A stretch of DNA of 64,000 bases from Chloroflexota bacterium (lineage in GTDB: Bacteria > Chloroflexota > Chloroflexia > Chloroflexales > Roseiflexaceae): the NCBI GenBank assembly GCA_018969485.1, contig JAGWYG010000003.1, positions 1-64,000 on the forward strand. The letters run 5' to 3'. The notes below the pieces were generated by a model. That model was not told the origin of the DNA, did not search any database, and saw only the letters and a program-made list of their open reading frames with translations. Positions 53,510 to 64,000 of this stretch are shown in pieces. A program made the translations under genes and the position numbers. Within the stretch, counting starts at the first letter, position 1. Each line of letters opens with the position of its first letter.

Positions 53510-54544
53510 ATGGCCGAACTGTTCCGCCCCTTCTGGTGGCACGACAACGCGTTGCATCTGATCGACCAGCGGGTGCTGCCGCATCGCGAGCACGTCGTCG
53601 CGTGCCGCAGCGTCGACGATGTCGCTGCGGCCATCCGCAGCATGCAGGTGCGTGGCGCACCGGCGATCGGCTGCACCGCGGCATATGGCATGCTCATCGC
53701 GGCGCAGCAGGCATTCGCGGCGGGCGTCCGGCCGCACGCCGCGCTGGCAGCGGCGCAGGCCCAGCTTGACGCCACGCGGCCGACGGCGGTGAACCTGATG
53801 TGGGCGACCGCCCGCATGCGGCAGGCTGCAGCGCAGCTTGATGGCGCCGAGCTCATCGAGCGACTGCACGCCGAAGCCGACGCCATCACCGCCGAAGATC
53901 TCGCCATGTGCCGCGCCATCGGCCAGCACGGCGTCGCGCTCATCCCGCCACGCGGGCACGTCCTCACCCACTGCAATGCCGGCGGCCTGGCGACTGCCGG
54001 CTACGGCACCGCGCTGGCGCCCATCCGCACCGCCCACGAGCATGGCCGCCCCGTGCACGTCTACGTCGACGAGACGCGCCCATTCCTCCAGGGTGCGCGC
54101 CTCACCGCCTGGGAGCTGCAGCGGCTCGGCATCAGCCTCACGCTGATCACCGACAGCATGGCGGCCGTCATGATGCAGCAGGGTGCCGTCGACTGCGTCA
54201 TCGTCGGCGCCGACCGGATCGTCGCCAATGGCGATGTCGCCAACAAGATCGGCACCTACGGCCTCGCGGTCCTCGCCCGGGCACACGACATCCCGTTTTA
54301 CGTCGCGGCCCCGTCATCGACCATCGATCTGGCGCGGTCGGGCGGCGAGCAGATCCCGATCGAGCAGCGCGATCCCGCCGAAGTGACGATGTGTGGCGGA
54401 GTCGCCGTCGCACCGTCGGGCGTGGCGGTCGCCAATCCGGCGTTCGACGTCACCCCGGCACGGCTCGTCAGCGCCATCATCACCGAGCGTGGTGTCATCA
54501 CCGCGCCGTATCACGAGGCATTACCACGACATGGCGGGCACTGA
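53510..54544 (+). CDS. mtnA: S-methyl-5-thioribose-1-phosphate isomerase
   Basis: 344-aa isomerase of the methionine salvage pathway: converts methylthioribose 1-phosphate to methylthioribulose 1-phosphate. Active-site Cys155 (LTHCNAGGLATAG) and Asp235 (VGADRIVANGD) are intact, with the dimer-type eIF2B-like fold and RGAPAIG at the start. A TATACT box ends 8 nt ahead of the ATG; no ribosome site, so likely leaderless. First gene of the SAM-recycling block, and the gene following is only 67 bp away. Confidence 0.95.
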   Translation: MAELFRPFWWHDNALHLIDQRVLPHREHVVACRSVDDVAAAIRSMQVRGAPAIGCTAAYGMLIAAQQAFAAGVRPHAALAAAQAQLDATRPTAVNLMWATARMRQAAAQLDGAELIERLHAEADAITAEDLAMCRAIGQHGVALIPPRGHVLTHCNAGGLATAGYGTALAPIRTAHEHGRPVHVYVDETRPFLQGARLTAWELQRLGISLTLITDSMAAVMMQQGAVDCVIVGADRIVANGDVANKIGTYGLAVLARAHDIPFYVAAPSSTIDLARSGGEQIPIEQRDPAEVTMCGGVAVAPSGVAVANPAFDVTPARLVSAIITERGVITAPYHEALPRHGGH

Positions 54545-54611
54545 GCCCGCCCAACCGTCCATCGCACGGCCAGATCGTGCCCGCACGATGGAGATGGAGA
54601 AGGAGAACTGC

Positions 54612-55580
54612 GTGCGCATCGTCGTCACTGGCTCGCTGGCCTATGACTACATCATGAACTTTCCCGGGTATTTCAAGGATCACATCCTGCCCGACCGCGT
54701 GCATATGCTCTCGGTGAGCTTCCTCGTCGACTCGATGCGACGGATGCGCGGTGGTGTCGCCGGCAACATCGCCTACAACCTGGCGCTGCTCGGTGATCAC
54801 CCACTGGTCTTCGCGACGGCCGGGCATGATTTTGGCGAGTATCGCGCCTGGTTATCCAATCATGGTGTCGATGTCAGCGGTATCCAGGTGATCGACCATG
54901 AGTTCACGTCGTCGTGCTTCTTCAATACCGATCAGGCCAACAATCAGATCGTGGCATTCTACGCCGGCGCTGCGTCCCATGCACGCCATCTGTCGCTGGC
55001 CGACATCGGTCTCACCCACAACGATCTGGTGATCATCTCGCCGACCGATCCCGAAGCGATGTCGCGCCATGCCGAGGAATGCCATGCGATGGGCATTCCG
55101 TTCGTCTTCGATCCCGGCAAGCAGACGCCACGCCTGACCGGCGAGCAGATCATACGCGGCTTGCGTGGCGCACATGTCCTGGTCGGCAACGACTACGAGT
55201 TCGCCATGATGGCGCAGCAGACCGGGCTGAGCGAACAGGAGCTCATCGAGTCGACGCCGCTCACCGTGATCACCCGCGGTGCGCAAGGCTCGACGATCTC
55301 GGTCGCCGCGACCGATGGGACGCGCAGCACCATCGAGGTGCCGATCGCACCCGTGCGCGAAGTGCTCGACCCGACCGGTGCCGGCGATGCCTATCTGGCC
55401 GGGCTGGTCTTCGGCATCGCCCGCCGCCTGCCGCTCGATGTCACCGGTCGTGTCGCGGCATTGGCGGCGACCTATGCCATCGAGCAGTATGGCTGCCAGG
55501 AACACCGATACACCCCAGACGAGTTCGAGGCGCGCTATCGCGCCGTGTTTGGCGCCGACGTGGCGCTGTCGGCCCGCTGA
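54612..55580 (+). CDS. PfkB-family kinase, probable adenosine kinase
   Basis: 322-aa ribokinase-fold kinase. GSLAYDYIMNF at the N-terminus, GGVAGNIAYNLALLG near 60, and the C-terminal anion-hole motif LDPTGAGDAYLAGLVFG (Asp/Gly/Ala/Gly/Asp at about 252-258) are intact. In this block, between mtnA and ahcY, phosphorylating adenosine released from S-adenosylhomocysteine is the likely role. The start is GTG 54612 with GGAGAAGGAG ahead; ATG 54588 would extend it by 8 residues. Adenosine specificity is inferred from context, not from a residue signature. Confidence 0.75.
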   Translation: MRIVVTGSLAYDYIMNFPGYFKDHILPDRVHMLSVSFLVDSMRRMRGGVAGNIAYNLALLGDHPLVFATAGHDFGEYRAWLSNHGVDVSGIQVIDHEFTSSCFFNTDQANNQIVAFYAGAASHARHLSLADIGLTHNDLVIISPTDPEAMSRHAEECHAMGIPFVFDPGKQTPRLTGEQIIRGLRGAHVLVGNDYEFAMMAQQTGLSEQELIESTPLTVITRGAQGSTISVAATDGTRSTIEVPIAPVREVLDPTGAGDAYLAGLVFGIARRLPLDVTGRVAALAATYAIEQYGCQEHRYTPDEFEARYRAVFGADVALSAR

Positions 55581-55651
55581 CCGGACGCCGGATGCGGTCG
55601 GGCTGCTGGCTTGTCGTAGGCTGATTGAGTTGCGATCAGAGGAGTGAGTGA

Positions 55652-56920
<1,269 letters not shown>

Positions 56921-57001
56921 GTGTCATCGCCGGCGCACCGGGCTGCGCCGGCGGCGGTCGATGAGGTCTGGGTTCACTCATCAGAGATGGGAGCTGGTGC
57001 G

Positions 57002-58216
<1,215 letters not shown>

Positions 58217-58275
58217 GCTCGCGTCGGCGGGGTGCACCGGACAGAATCATGCGCCGGTGCACCGCCTGCGCGCCA

Positions 58276-58374
58276 CGTCTCACCGCTGGTGCGGGCCGCT
58301 TCCTGCCGGCTGGACGATGCCTGCGCACAGGTGCCATCACTGCCGATCACACCCGGCAGTCACGCGGGGTGGAG
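58276..58374 (+). repeat. Duplicated leader, copy 1
   Basis: The segment between metK and the small membrane gene is similar to 59915-60016 ahead of the DUF2085 gene: shared blocks CTCACCG(C/A)TGGTGCGGGC, CAGGT(G/A)CCATCA(C/T)TGCCG and CGGGGTGGAG. The segment appears to be part of an older duplication of the DUF2085 locus. Confidence 0.6.
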
Positions 58375-58405
58375 ATCTGGGGGTGCGCACGATGGTGCAG
58401 GATCC

Positions 58406-58825
58406 ATGACCACTCCCTCACCCGGCCCGGTATGGGTCAACCGCGAGACGCTGTTCATGCTGGCGTTCGCGCTGATGCTGACGCACGAGCTTGATGCGGT
58501 GGCGCGGCTTGAATGGCGGGTGCTGCCGCTGACGTCATGGATGCCGGATGACGTGGGCTTCCGTGCGTTCGTGGCGGCGCATGTGCCGATGGTGATCGCC
58601 ATCCTGCACTGGGCGTTTCGTGCCGGGGTATCGGCGGGAGAACGGCTGCGGTTCTGGTTCTGCCTGTTCTGCGTCGTGCATGTCGGGCTGCACTGGCTGT
58701 TCCGGGATCATCCGGAGTACCGGTTCAACACCCCGTTCTCGAATGCGCTGATCTGGGGGTGCGGTGCGGCGGGTCTTGCGTGGCTAGTTGCCACGATCGC
58801 TACACGGCGGACGCCTGCATCCTGA
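58406..58825 (+). CDS. Small four-helix membrane protein (DUF6713-like)
   Basis: 139 aa. Four hydrophobic segments (about 15-33, 48-70, 76-96, 108-130) with the conserved opening LMLTHELDAVARLEWRVLP. The pattern resembles DUF6713-type membrane proteins of unknown function; the His-Glu in the first helix is the only polar signature. ATG 58406 follows CAGGAT as a weak ribosome site. It sits between a leader copy and a piece of a DUF2085 gene, as though inserted into an older duplicate. Function unknown. Confidence 0.6.
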   Translation: MTTPSPGPVWVNRETLFMLAFALMLTHELDAVARLEWRVLPLTSWMPDDVGFRAFVAAHVPMVIAILHWAFRAGVSAGERLRFWFCLFCVVHVGLHWLFRDHPEYRFNTPFSNALIWGCGAAGLAWLVATIATRRTPAS

Positions 58826-58876
58826 ACGAACCGAGACTCCGGTCGCGCCCCGCCGATCAGATGCTCGTGCCGGTAC

Positions 58877-58978
58877 GTCGGCCTGCTCCTGACGCTGGTG
58901 GGGCTCGGCGCCGCAATAGCCTGCGACGGCTTCAATTTGCTGCTGCGCGATCCTGGCCTGCCTCACCAGTATCAGCCA
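58877..58978 (+). pseudogene. Fragment of DUF2085 gene
   Basis: This stretch is about 85% like 60315-60416 and still reads GLLLTLVGLGAAIACDGFNL then LLRDPGLPHQYQP, as against GLLLTLVGLGAAMAFDGFNS and LLRDLGLPHAYQP in the intact DUF2085 protein. It is a remnant of a duplicated copy, flanked by no start or stop of its own. Confidence 0.75.
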
Positions 58979-59023
58979 GCGCGGAGCGGGCAGAACGCCA
59001 TGATTGCGTCTCTCGTGTCGTGC

Positions 59024-59029
59024 TATACT
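59024..59029 (+). promoter_or_regulatory. -10 box for methyltransferase gene
   Basis: TATACT, 47 bp before ATG 59077. Confidence 0.45.
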
Positions 59030-59076
59030 CGCGTTACGGCTTGACCACGCATGACAGCGATAGAAATGGTGCATGT

Positions 59077-59856
59077 ATGCTCACGCGGGCACGAGTGGCG
59101 TTTGGTTCACCTGATGGCGCGCGGCGTGCCGTTGATTTTGTCATCGCTGCACTGCTGTTTCGCGTATCACCCGGCATCCGGCGGCGGCTGTTCAGCGGCG
59201 CGCGGCACGAATGCCCGATCTGCGGCGCGCACCTGGCACGATTTGTGGTGCTGCATCGGCCATTCTTGCACTGGTGCCCGGTATGCCGCTCACTACAGCG
59301 TCACCGTCTCATCTGGCTGTTGCTGCAACGGCGCGTCCTTGCCAACCATTCGCCCGAGCGTGTGCTGCATTTCGCGCCGGAGGCATCATTGGTGGCAGCG
59401 TTTCGACGCCTTCCCGGCGTCACGTATGTCACGACCGATCGGTATCAGACCGATAGTGCCGTCCGCGCGGATATTGTGCATATTCCTCATCAGGATGCCG
59501 TGTTTGACGTTGTGCTCTGTAGCCATGTGCTGGAACATATCCCCGCCGATCAGGCGGCCATGCGCGAATTACGGCGCGTGTTGCGCCCGGGCGGTGTTGC
59601 CATTATTCTGACGCCCGTGTGGCATAAGCCAACGTATGAAGATGCCGCAATCGTCGATCCACTGGAACGTGAACGCCACTTTGGCCAGCATGACCATGTC
59701 CGCTGGTATGGGCTTGACATTCGCGAGCGCCTTACCGGCGCGGATTTCGCCGTTGATACCGTACGAATCGCTCATCTTGCGACCGATGCGGAGATCATAC
59801 GGTTCGGCCTGGATGCGAACGATATCATCTTTGTGTGCACCGTGCCCCAGCAATGA
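59077..59856 (+). CDS. Zinc-ribbon class I methyltransferase
   Basis: 259-aa SAM-dependent methyltransferase with an N-terminal zinc ribbon: CPICG (about 47-51) and CPVC (about 68-71). The SAM-fold part has VTYVTTDRY near 120, FDVVLCSHVLEHIPAD near 150 (motif with the HVLEH sequence) and LRRVLRPGGVAIIL near 175. Such proteins often methylate sugars or lipids in surface-glycan loci. The codon use is visibly more A+T-rich than in its neighbours (for example GAA, ATT, GTT, CAT), which suggests recent acquisition. ATG 59077 has no strong ribosome site; the leader is about 40 nt. Substrate unknown. Confidence 0.75.
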   Translation: MLTRARVAFGSPDGARRAVDFVIAALLFRVSPGIRRRLFSGARHECPICGAHLARFVVLHRPFLHWCPVCRSLQRHRLIWLLLQRRVLANHSPERVLHFAPEASLVAAFRRLPGVTYVTTDRYQTDSAVRADIVHIPHQDAVFDVVLCSHVLEHIPADQAAMRELRRVLRPGGVAIILTPVWHKPTYEDAAIVDPLERERHFGQHDHVRWYGLDIRERLTGADFAVDTVRIAHLATDAEIIRFGLDANDIIFVCTVPQQ

Positions 59857-59914
59857 CATACCGACGCTGATGCGCGACGGCGTCCCCGCAAGCTGCATCG
59901 CGCCGCCGCGCGCG

Positions 59915-60016
59915 TCACGCCTCACCGATGGTGCGGGCAATCGCCCGCCCGCCATGCTATACTAGGTGCAGGTACCATCATTGCCGGCCGCACCCGGCGG
60001 CCGGTCGGGGTGGAGG
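59915..60016 (+). repeat. Duplicated leader, copy 2, with -10 box
   Basis: Similar to 58276-58374 over three blocks. It includes the TATACT box at 59958-59963, about 55 bp ahead of the DUF2085 ATG; copy 1 has lost the equivalent box. Confidence 0.6.
59958..59963 (+). promoter_or_regulatory. -10 box for DUF2085 gene
   Basis: TATACT inside the duplicated leader, 57 bp upstream of ATG 60021. Confidence 0.45.
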
Positions 60017-60020
60017 GATG

Positions 60021-60833
60021 ATGCGCGCGCTGCATTTCGGCCATGTTCGCGCCCTGCTCGCGACACCATGGCACTCGACGTTCATCGGTCTTGCGCTGGG
60101 CATCGGCGCAGGGCTGCTGCTGTGGCCCGGCATCGCGCTCGAGTGGAAGCTCTACGCGGCGGTACACGGCGTCTGCGGCCAGGTGCACAACGTCGAACTT
60201 GGCGGTTTCCAGCTGCCCTTATGTGCCCGCAATACCGGCATCTATGGCAGCGTCGGCCTCACCGTGCTCTATCTCTGGCTCGCCGGCCGCAGTCGTGCCA
60301 CCGCCCTGCCGCACATCGGCCTGCTCCTGACGCTGGTGGGGCTCGGCGCTGCGATGGCCTTCGACGGCTTCAATTCGCTGCTGCGCGATCTTGGCCTGCC
60401 TCACGCGTATCAACCATGGAATCCGCTGCGAACCCTCACCGGCATCGGCGCGGGCGTCGGCCTCGGCGCCGTGATGGTCTGGATATTCAACCAGACGCTG
60501 CGCGCCGATCCCGACGAGACGCAACCGGTCATGCGCTGGCGCGATCTCGCCGTGACGCTCGGGCTCGGCCTGCTGATGGTCGCGATGATGTACCGCGACG
60601 TTGCCATCGGTTTCTGGCCGATCGCGATCATTGCCTGGAGCGGTCTGGTCGGCGTGCTGTTCAGCATCATGACCATCATGACGGGGCTGGCGCTGGGATA
60701 CGAACGGCGTATCTCGCGCCTGGCGCAGCTCGCACGCCCGGCGACCATCGCGCTGGTGATGACCGGGGTGTTGCTCGCTGCGATGGCGGCGTTGCGATTC
60801 GCCATCGATCCGGCGGATGCCGCACTGCAGTGA
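60021..60833 (+). CDS. DUF2085 membrane protein
   Basis: 270 aa with about seven membrane helices. The DUF2085 signature CGQVHNVELGGFQLPLCARN then TGIYGS is at about residues 52-77, with two cysteines likely on one membrane side. Function unestablished. Two adjacent ATGs (60018, 60021); the second is preferred because GGAGG at 60012-60016 would be too close to the first. A piece of an older duplicate lies at 58877-58978. Confidence 0.8.
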   Translation: MRALHFGHVRALLATPWHSTFIGLALGIGAGLLLWPGIALEWKLYAAVHGVCGQVHNVELGGFQLPLCARNTGIYGSVGLTVLYLWLAGRSRATALPHIGLLLTLVGLGAAMAFDGFNSLLRDLGLPHAYQPWNPLRTLTGIGAGVGLGAVMVWIFNQTLRADPDETQPVMRWRDLAVTLGLGLLMVAMMYRDVAIGFWPIAIIAWSGLVGVLFSIMTIMTGLALGYERRISRLAQLARPATIALVMTGVLLAAMAALRFAIDPADAALQ

Positions 60834-60996
60834 ATGGGCCCGCCGGCGGTGCGATCGAGCCGGCGCGGCTGCCCCGCACGCGCGCCCGTGCCATGCGCGG
60901 ATGCGGCTGGTGCGGGTGCGTACGCCTCCCCGGGCTGCGGGTAGCCCCGCGCCACTCCCGCTGCGCGCGGGCCGGCGGCATCCCGCCTGATGCTGC

Positions 60997-61025
60997 TTGA
61001 CAACCGAGAACACATGTTCTATAGT
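60997..61025 (+). promoter_or_regulatory. DUF1801 promoter with SOS-type operator
   Basis: TTGACA (60997-61002) and TATAGT (61020-61025) with a 17-bp spacer. The spacer includes GAAC-ACAT-GTTC at 61008-61019, a perfect GAAC-N4-GTTC palindrome of the LexA type used by Gram-positive and green non-sulfur bacteria. A repressor there would block RNA polymerase. Confidence 0.65.
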
Positions 61026-61060
61026 TGTGGCAGTCGCCGCGTTGTATCGCCGAGGATGCG

Positions 61061-61510
61061 ATGAGCCCCACCCGAGACGACGGATTCAGCGCCCAGGAAC
61101 GAGCCGCCATGCGCGAGGCCGCCCGGGAGCGCAAGGCACACGCCAGGGCAGCCCACCAGCGCGAGGTTGGTGAGGCTGATGTGCAGGCCAGGATCGCCGA
61201 GATGGGCGATGGTGACCGACGGCTGGCCGAACATGTGCATCGCGTCGTGACGACGCATGCGCCCGAGCTATGGCCGAGGACGTGGTATGGCATGCCGGCA
61301 TACGCCAGCAACGGCAAGGTGCTGTGCTTTTTCCAGAGCGCGCAGAAGTTTGAATCGCGCTATTGCACCGTGGGATTCACCGATACGGCGCACCTTGATG
61401 ATGGCGCGCTGTGGCCGACATCGTTCGCCGTGACCGATTGGAATGACGTGGTTGAGGCACGGCTGGTGGCGCTGGTCCAGCAGGCGATCCGGCAGGGCGC
61501 GGCGCGCTGA
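61061..61510 (+). CDS. DUF1801 family protein
   Basis: 149 aa, YdhG-like alpha/beta protein. The N-terminal 50 residues are a charged helix (AAREAARERKAHARAAH-like composition), followed by the DUF1801 core WYGMPAYASNGKVLCFF, the SRYCTVGFTDTAHLDDGALW segment (about 105-124) and a helical end. Function is not established. ATG 61061 follows GAGGAT. Its promoter has an SOS-type operator in the spacer, so it may be damage-inducible. The last 100 bp of the gene are duplicated right downstream. Confidence 0.75.
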   Translation: MSPTRDDGFSAQERAAMREAARERKAHARAAHQREVGEADVQARIAEMGDGDRRLAEHVHRVVTTHAPELWPRTWYGMPAYASNGKVLCFFQSAQKFESRYCTVGFTDTAHLDDGALWPTSFAVTDWNDVVEARLVALVQQAIRQGAAR

Positions 61511-61665
61511 GGGCGCGCGTGCGGCGAACCCTGGCAGTCGTGGCCGACATCGTTCGCCGTGACCGATTGGCATGGCGTGGTCGGGCGCGGCTGGTGGCGC
61601 TGGTCCAGCCGGCGATCCGGCAGGGCGCGGCGCGCTGAGGGCGCGCGTGCGGCGAACCCTGGCAG
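61411..61665 (+). repeat. Tandem duplication of DUF1801 3' end
   Basis: Unit 61411-61537 (last 33 codons, stop and 27 bp) is repeated at 61540-61665 with a handful of substitutions and small changes. Only the first unit is part of the intact gene; the second is an orphan tail with no start. The rest of the gap to 61851 holds nothing recognisable. Confidence 0.8.
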
Positions 61666-61851
61666 CGCGCAACTCGTGGCCGACGCGGCCCTGCCGCACC
61701 CCGCCCCGAGCAGTGCATGCCCCGACGCGTGAGCGCGCGGCGCACCGCGTGTCGGGCGGTGCGGTTGCAGGGAGCACGCACGGCGACACAGCCACAGACA
61801 GGTGACCCGGGGTGGGGGCCACCCAGCCCGAGCCACGCGCCAGGCAGCGCC

Positions 61852-62289
61852 TCAGATGTAGTACATCGCCTCCTGGCTGAGCTGGCGCTTGCGCTGGCAC
61901 AGATCATCCAGGGTCATCTGCGCGAAGCAGTCATGCAGCGCATGCCGTGCGCTCACGATGACGCCACGGACGATCTCGCGATCGACCAGATCACAGCTCT
62001 GGATGTCGCGACTCGTATCGATCGGCAGCAGCGGCCCTTCCAGCGCACTGATCGCATTGAGCAGCGTGATCTGTGCCGGCGGGCGCGCCAGGCGATGGCC
62101 ACCCTGCGGCCCGCGCACGCTCTCGATCAAGCCGGCACGCCGCAGCAGGATCAGGATCTGGTTCAGGTAATTCTCGTCGATACCCTGGCGCAGGTGGATC
62201 TCGCGGCTCGGGATCAGCCCGATCCCGTGATGCTGTGCAAGATCGAGCAGCGCCCGCAGACCATATTCACCCTTACTCGAGATGCGCAT
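61852..62289 (-). CDS. Rrf2-family transcriptional regulator
   Basis: 145 aa. Winged helix-turn-helix: KGEYGLRALLDLA, the recognition helix DENYLNQILILLRRAGLI and wing VRGPQGGHRLARP (about 58-70), then a helical dimerisation region. Its cysteines are at 99, 121 and 131, not the closely spaced triad of IscR, so a [2Fe-2S]-IscR function is unlikely; it may be CymR- or NsrR-like. ATG 62289 follows GGGAG. It is 77 bp behind pnp on the same strand. Target genes unknown. Confidence 0.85.
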   Translation of the reverse strand: MRISSKGEYGLRALLDLAQHHGIGLIPSREIHLRQGIDENYLNQILILLRRAGLIESVRGPQGGHRLARPPAQITLLNAISALEGPLLPIDTSRDIQSCDLVDREIVRGVIVSARHALHDCFAQMTLDDLCQRKRQLSQEAMYYI

Positions 62290-62366
62290 CGTCGGGCTCC
62301 CGGGTCATCAACTGCCACACCGGGGCACAGGGCGCAGCACCGCCCAATGTGCCCCGGCGCGACCGA

Positions 62367-64000
62367 TCACAGTCGTCGGCGCGGTCGATCGCCACGATCG
62401 CCGTCCGTCCGCGGCCGGGTGCCACGCCCCGCGCCCGCCGCCAGGCGATCATCAGCCGTCTCGCCAGTGATCACGGCCCGACGCGACAGGCTGACCTTAC
62501 CGGTTCCGGGCTCGATGGCAATCACCATCACATTGATCTCCTGGCCCAGTTGCACCACGTCTTCGACATTCTCGACGCGATGCTCATCGAGCTCGGAGAT
62601 ATGAACCATACCGTCCTTGCCCGGCAGCAGGTTCACGAACGCGCCGAACGGCATGATGCGGACAACCTTGCCGGAGAACAGTTCGCCGACCTTGATCTCG
62701 CGCGTGAGCGCCTCGATCTGCTGCACCGCCCGCCGCGCCGAGTCGCCGTTGGCAGTCGCGACGAACACCCGGCCGTCGTCCTCCACGTCGATCTGCGCGC
62801 CGGTCGCATCGATGATGCCGCGGATGTTCTTGCCGCCCGGGCCGATCAACGCGCCGATCTTGTCGGGGCTGATCTGCAGCGTCACGATCCGCGGCGCGTA
62901 CTGCGACGGCTCGACGCGTGCCGCGCCGATCACCGCGTCCATCTTGTCGAGGATGAACAGGCGGCCGCGGCGCGCCTGCGCAAACGCTGCGCGCATGATG
63001 TCGTAGGTGATCCCGGTCGTCTTGATATCCATCTGCAGGCCGGTGATCCCCTCGCGCGTGCCGGCGACCTTGAAGTCCATGTCGCCGAGATGATCCTCGA
63101 TGCCCTGGATGTCCGTCAGGACCTGCCACGCGCCATCGGCGCCGGTGATCAGGCCCATCGCCACGCCGGCGACCGGCCGGCTGATCGGCACGCCGGCGTC
63201 CATCAGCGCGAGGCTCGAGCCGCACACCGATGCCATCGACGACGAACCATTGGACGACAGCGTCTCCGAGACCAGGCGCATCGTGTAGGGGAAGCGGTCG
63301 CGCGGCGGCAGCACGGCCAGCAGCGAGCGCTCGGCCAGCGCCCCGTGGCCGATGTCGCGGCGGCGCGGCCCGCTGAGCCGCTTGACCTCGCCGGTCGAGA
63401 ACGGGGCGAAGTTGTAGTGATGGATGTAGCGCTTGCTGGTCTCGAGGCCAAGGTCATCGAGCCGCTGCTCATCGCCCGGCGCACCCAGCGTCGCCACGGT
63501 GAGGACCTGGGTCTGGCCGCGGGTGAACAGACCGCTGCCGTGGACGCGCGGCAACACGCCGACATCGACGGCGATCGGCCGAATCTCCTCCGGGGTCCGG
63601 CCATCAACGCGCGTGCCGTTACCCAAGATCGCCGAGCGGACTTCCTCGTACACCAGGTTCTCGAAGACCTCGCCGACCGCCTTGCGCCGTGCCGGCAGCT
63701 CTTCCTCGGGCTCGTCGGCGGTGAAGTGCCGCAACACATCAGCCTTGACATCCTCGGTGGCATCCTGGCGTGACGTCTTGTTGGGATTGTTGATCGCGTC
63801 GCGCAGGCGCGTGCCCAGGTATGCAACGACCGACTGCTCGAGCGAGCGGTCCATTGCTGGCGGGGTGAAGGTGCGCTTCGGCCGGCCGGCCCGGGCAGCC
63901 AGTTGCTGCTGGAGCTCGCAGAGCCGCCGTGCGACGCCATGCCCCATGATCACTGCGTCGAGCAACTCGTCTTCGGTGAGCTCGTGTGCGCCGGCCTCGA
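62367..64000 (-). CDS. pnp: Polyribonucleotide nucleotidyltransferase, N-terminus off window
   Basis: Phosphorolytic 3'-5' exoribonuclease of RNA decay. The window has about 544 codons: the helical linker after the first RNase PH domain, the second RNase PH domain with SGPRRRDIGHGAL, RFPYTMRLVSETLSSNGSSS and GDMDFKVAGT, then a KH domain (GPGGKNIRG), an S1 domain (GKVVRIMPFGAFVNL...GKDGMVHISEL) and a short basic tail rich in Arg/Asp/Gly. The start and first RNase PH domain lie beyond 64000. All conserved regions visible are intact. Followed after 77 bp by the Rrf2 gene. Confidence 0.95.
   Translation of the reverse strand, partial: EAGAHELTEDELLDAVIMGHGVARRLCELQQQLAARAGRPKRTFTPPAMDRSLEQSVVAYLGTRLRDAINNPNKTSRQDATEDVKADVLRHFTADEPEEELPARRKAVGEVFENLVYEEVRSAILGNGTRVDGRTPEEIRPIAVDVGVLPRVHGSGLFTRGQTQVLTVATLGAPGDEQRLDDLGLETSKRYIHHYNFAPFSTGEVKRLSGPRRRDIGHGALAERSLLAVLPPRDRFPYTMRLVSETLSSNGSSSMASVCGSSLALMDAGVPISRPVAGVAMGLITGADGAWQVLTDIQGIEDHLGDMDFKVAGTREGITGLQMDIKTTGITYDIMRAAFAQARRGRLFILDKMDAVIGAARVEPSQYAPRIVTLQISPDKIGALIGPGGKNIRGIIDATGAQIDVEDDGRVFVATANGDSARRAVQQIEALTREIKVGELFSGKVVRIMPFGAFVNLLPGKDGMVHISELDEHRVENVEDVVQLGQEINVMVIAIEPGTGKVSLSRRAVITGETADDRLAAGAGRGTRPRTDGDRGDRPRRRL

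Noticed and set aside
56921-57001. SAM riboswitch ahead of metK (also looked for before mtnA and ahcY)
   Set aside because: No conserved S-box, SAM-II or SAH-riboswitch core could be recognised by eye in these short leaders.

Overview
This is a 64 kb chromosomal segment of high G+C DNA, densely coding on both strands, with no rRNA, phage or insertion sequence. The G+C content, bacterial housekeeping genes, a GAAC-N4-GTTC SOS-type operator and the mix of eukaryotic-type UDP-glucose pyrophosphorylase, formylglycine-enzyme-fold proteins and vWA/solute-binding proteins suggest a Chloroflexota bacterium (Roseiflexus/Kouleothrix-like). That placement is inference from protein character, not a database result.

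Layout. 1-7.5 kb: the truncated end of an acidic-repeat protein gene, then a sugar-catabolic block (GH4 alpha-galactosidase, SDR dehydrogenase, a 5'-truncated second SDR, a beta-keto acid cleavage enzyme) facing a divergently oriented inositol-dehydrogenase-like gene and an AI-2E-type permease. 7.6-16 kb: pgi, a coupled pair of solute-binding/vWA proteins, a secreted DUF1996 protein and a YfhO-type membrane protein. 16-23.6 kb: GNAT, SbcC overlapping a SUMF1-fold gene, RlmI, LON-domain protein, DUF503, LmbE deacetylase. 23.7-30.1 kb: a CAU tRNA, a peptide-type ABC binding lipoprotein, gltX, an amine oxidase, and a lipoate ligase split into two genes. 30.2-38.4 kb: HAD phosphatase, two overlapping GT4 glycosyltransferases, fabZ, an ABC1/UbiB kinase-like gene, and an FmdB/UDP-glucose pyrophosphorylase/AAA operon. 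38.4-45.3 kb: a repeat-rich accessory stretch with two intact SUMF1-fold genes and one decayed copy, hairpin-type repeats, a GH35 beta-galactosidase, PspC and a 41-bp CACGAAG repeat array. 45.3-53.1 kb: rodA, an ABC exporter, Zn-alcohol dehydrogenase, lysA, a CPA1 antiporter, tpx. 53.5-58.2 kb: mtnA, PfkB kinase, ahcY and metK, a coherent SAM-recycling block. 58.2-64 kb: small membrane proteins with duplicated leaders and a gene remnant, an atypical methyltransferase, a DUF1801 gene with an SOS-type operator, an Rrf2 regulator and the end of pnp.

Recurrent themes. Many genes carry a TATACT/TATAAT -10 box; in four cases (AI-2E permease, ABC1 gene, rodA, mtnA) it ends only 6-8 nt before the start codon, which implies leaderless mRNAs. 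A dispersed 150-bp element with 11-bp terminal inverted repeats occurs four times, always between genes. Many long open frames antisense to real genes are G+C shadows and are not listed.
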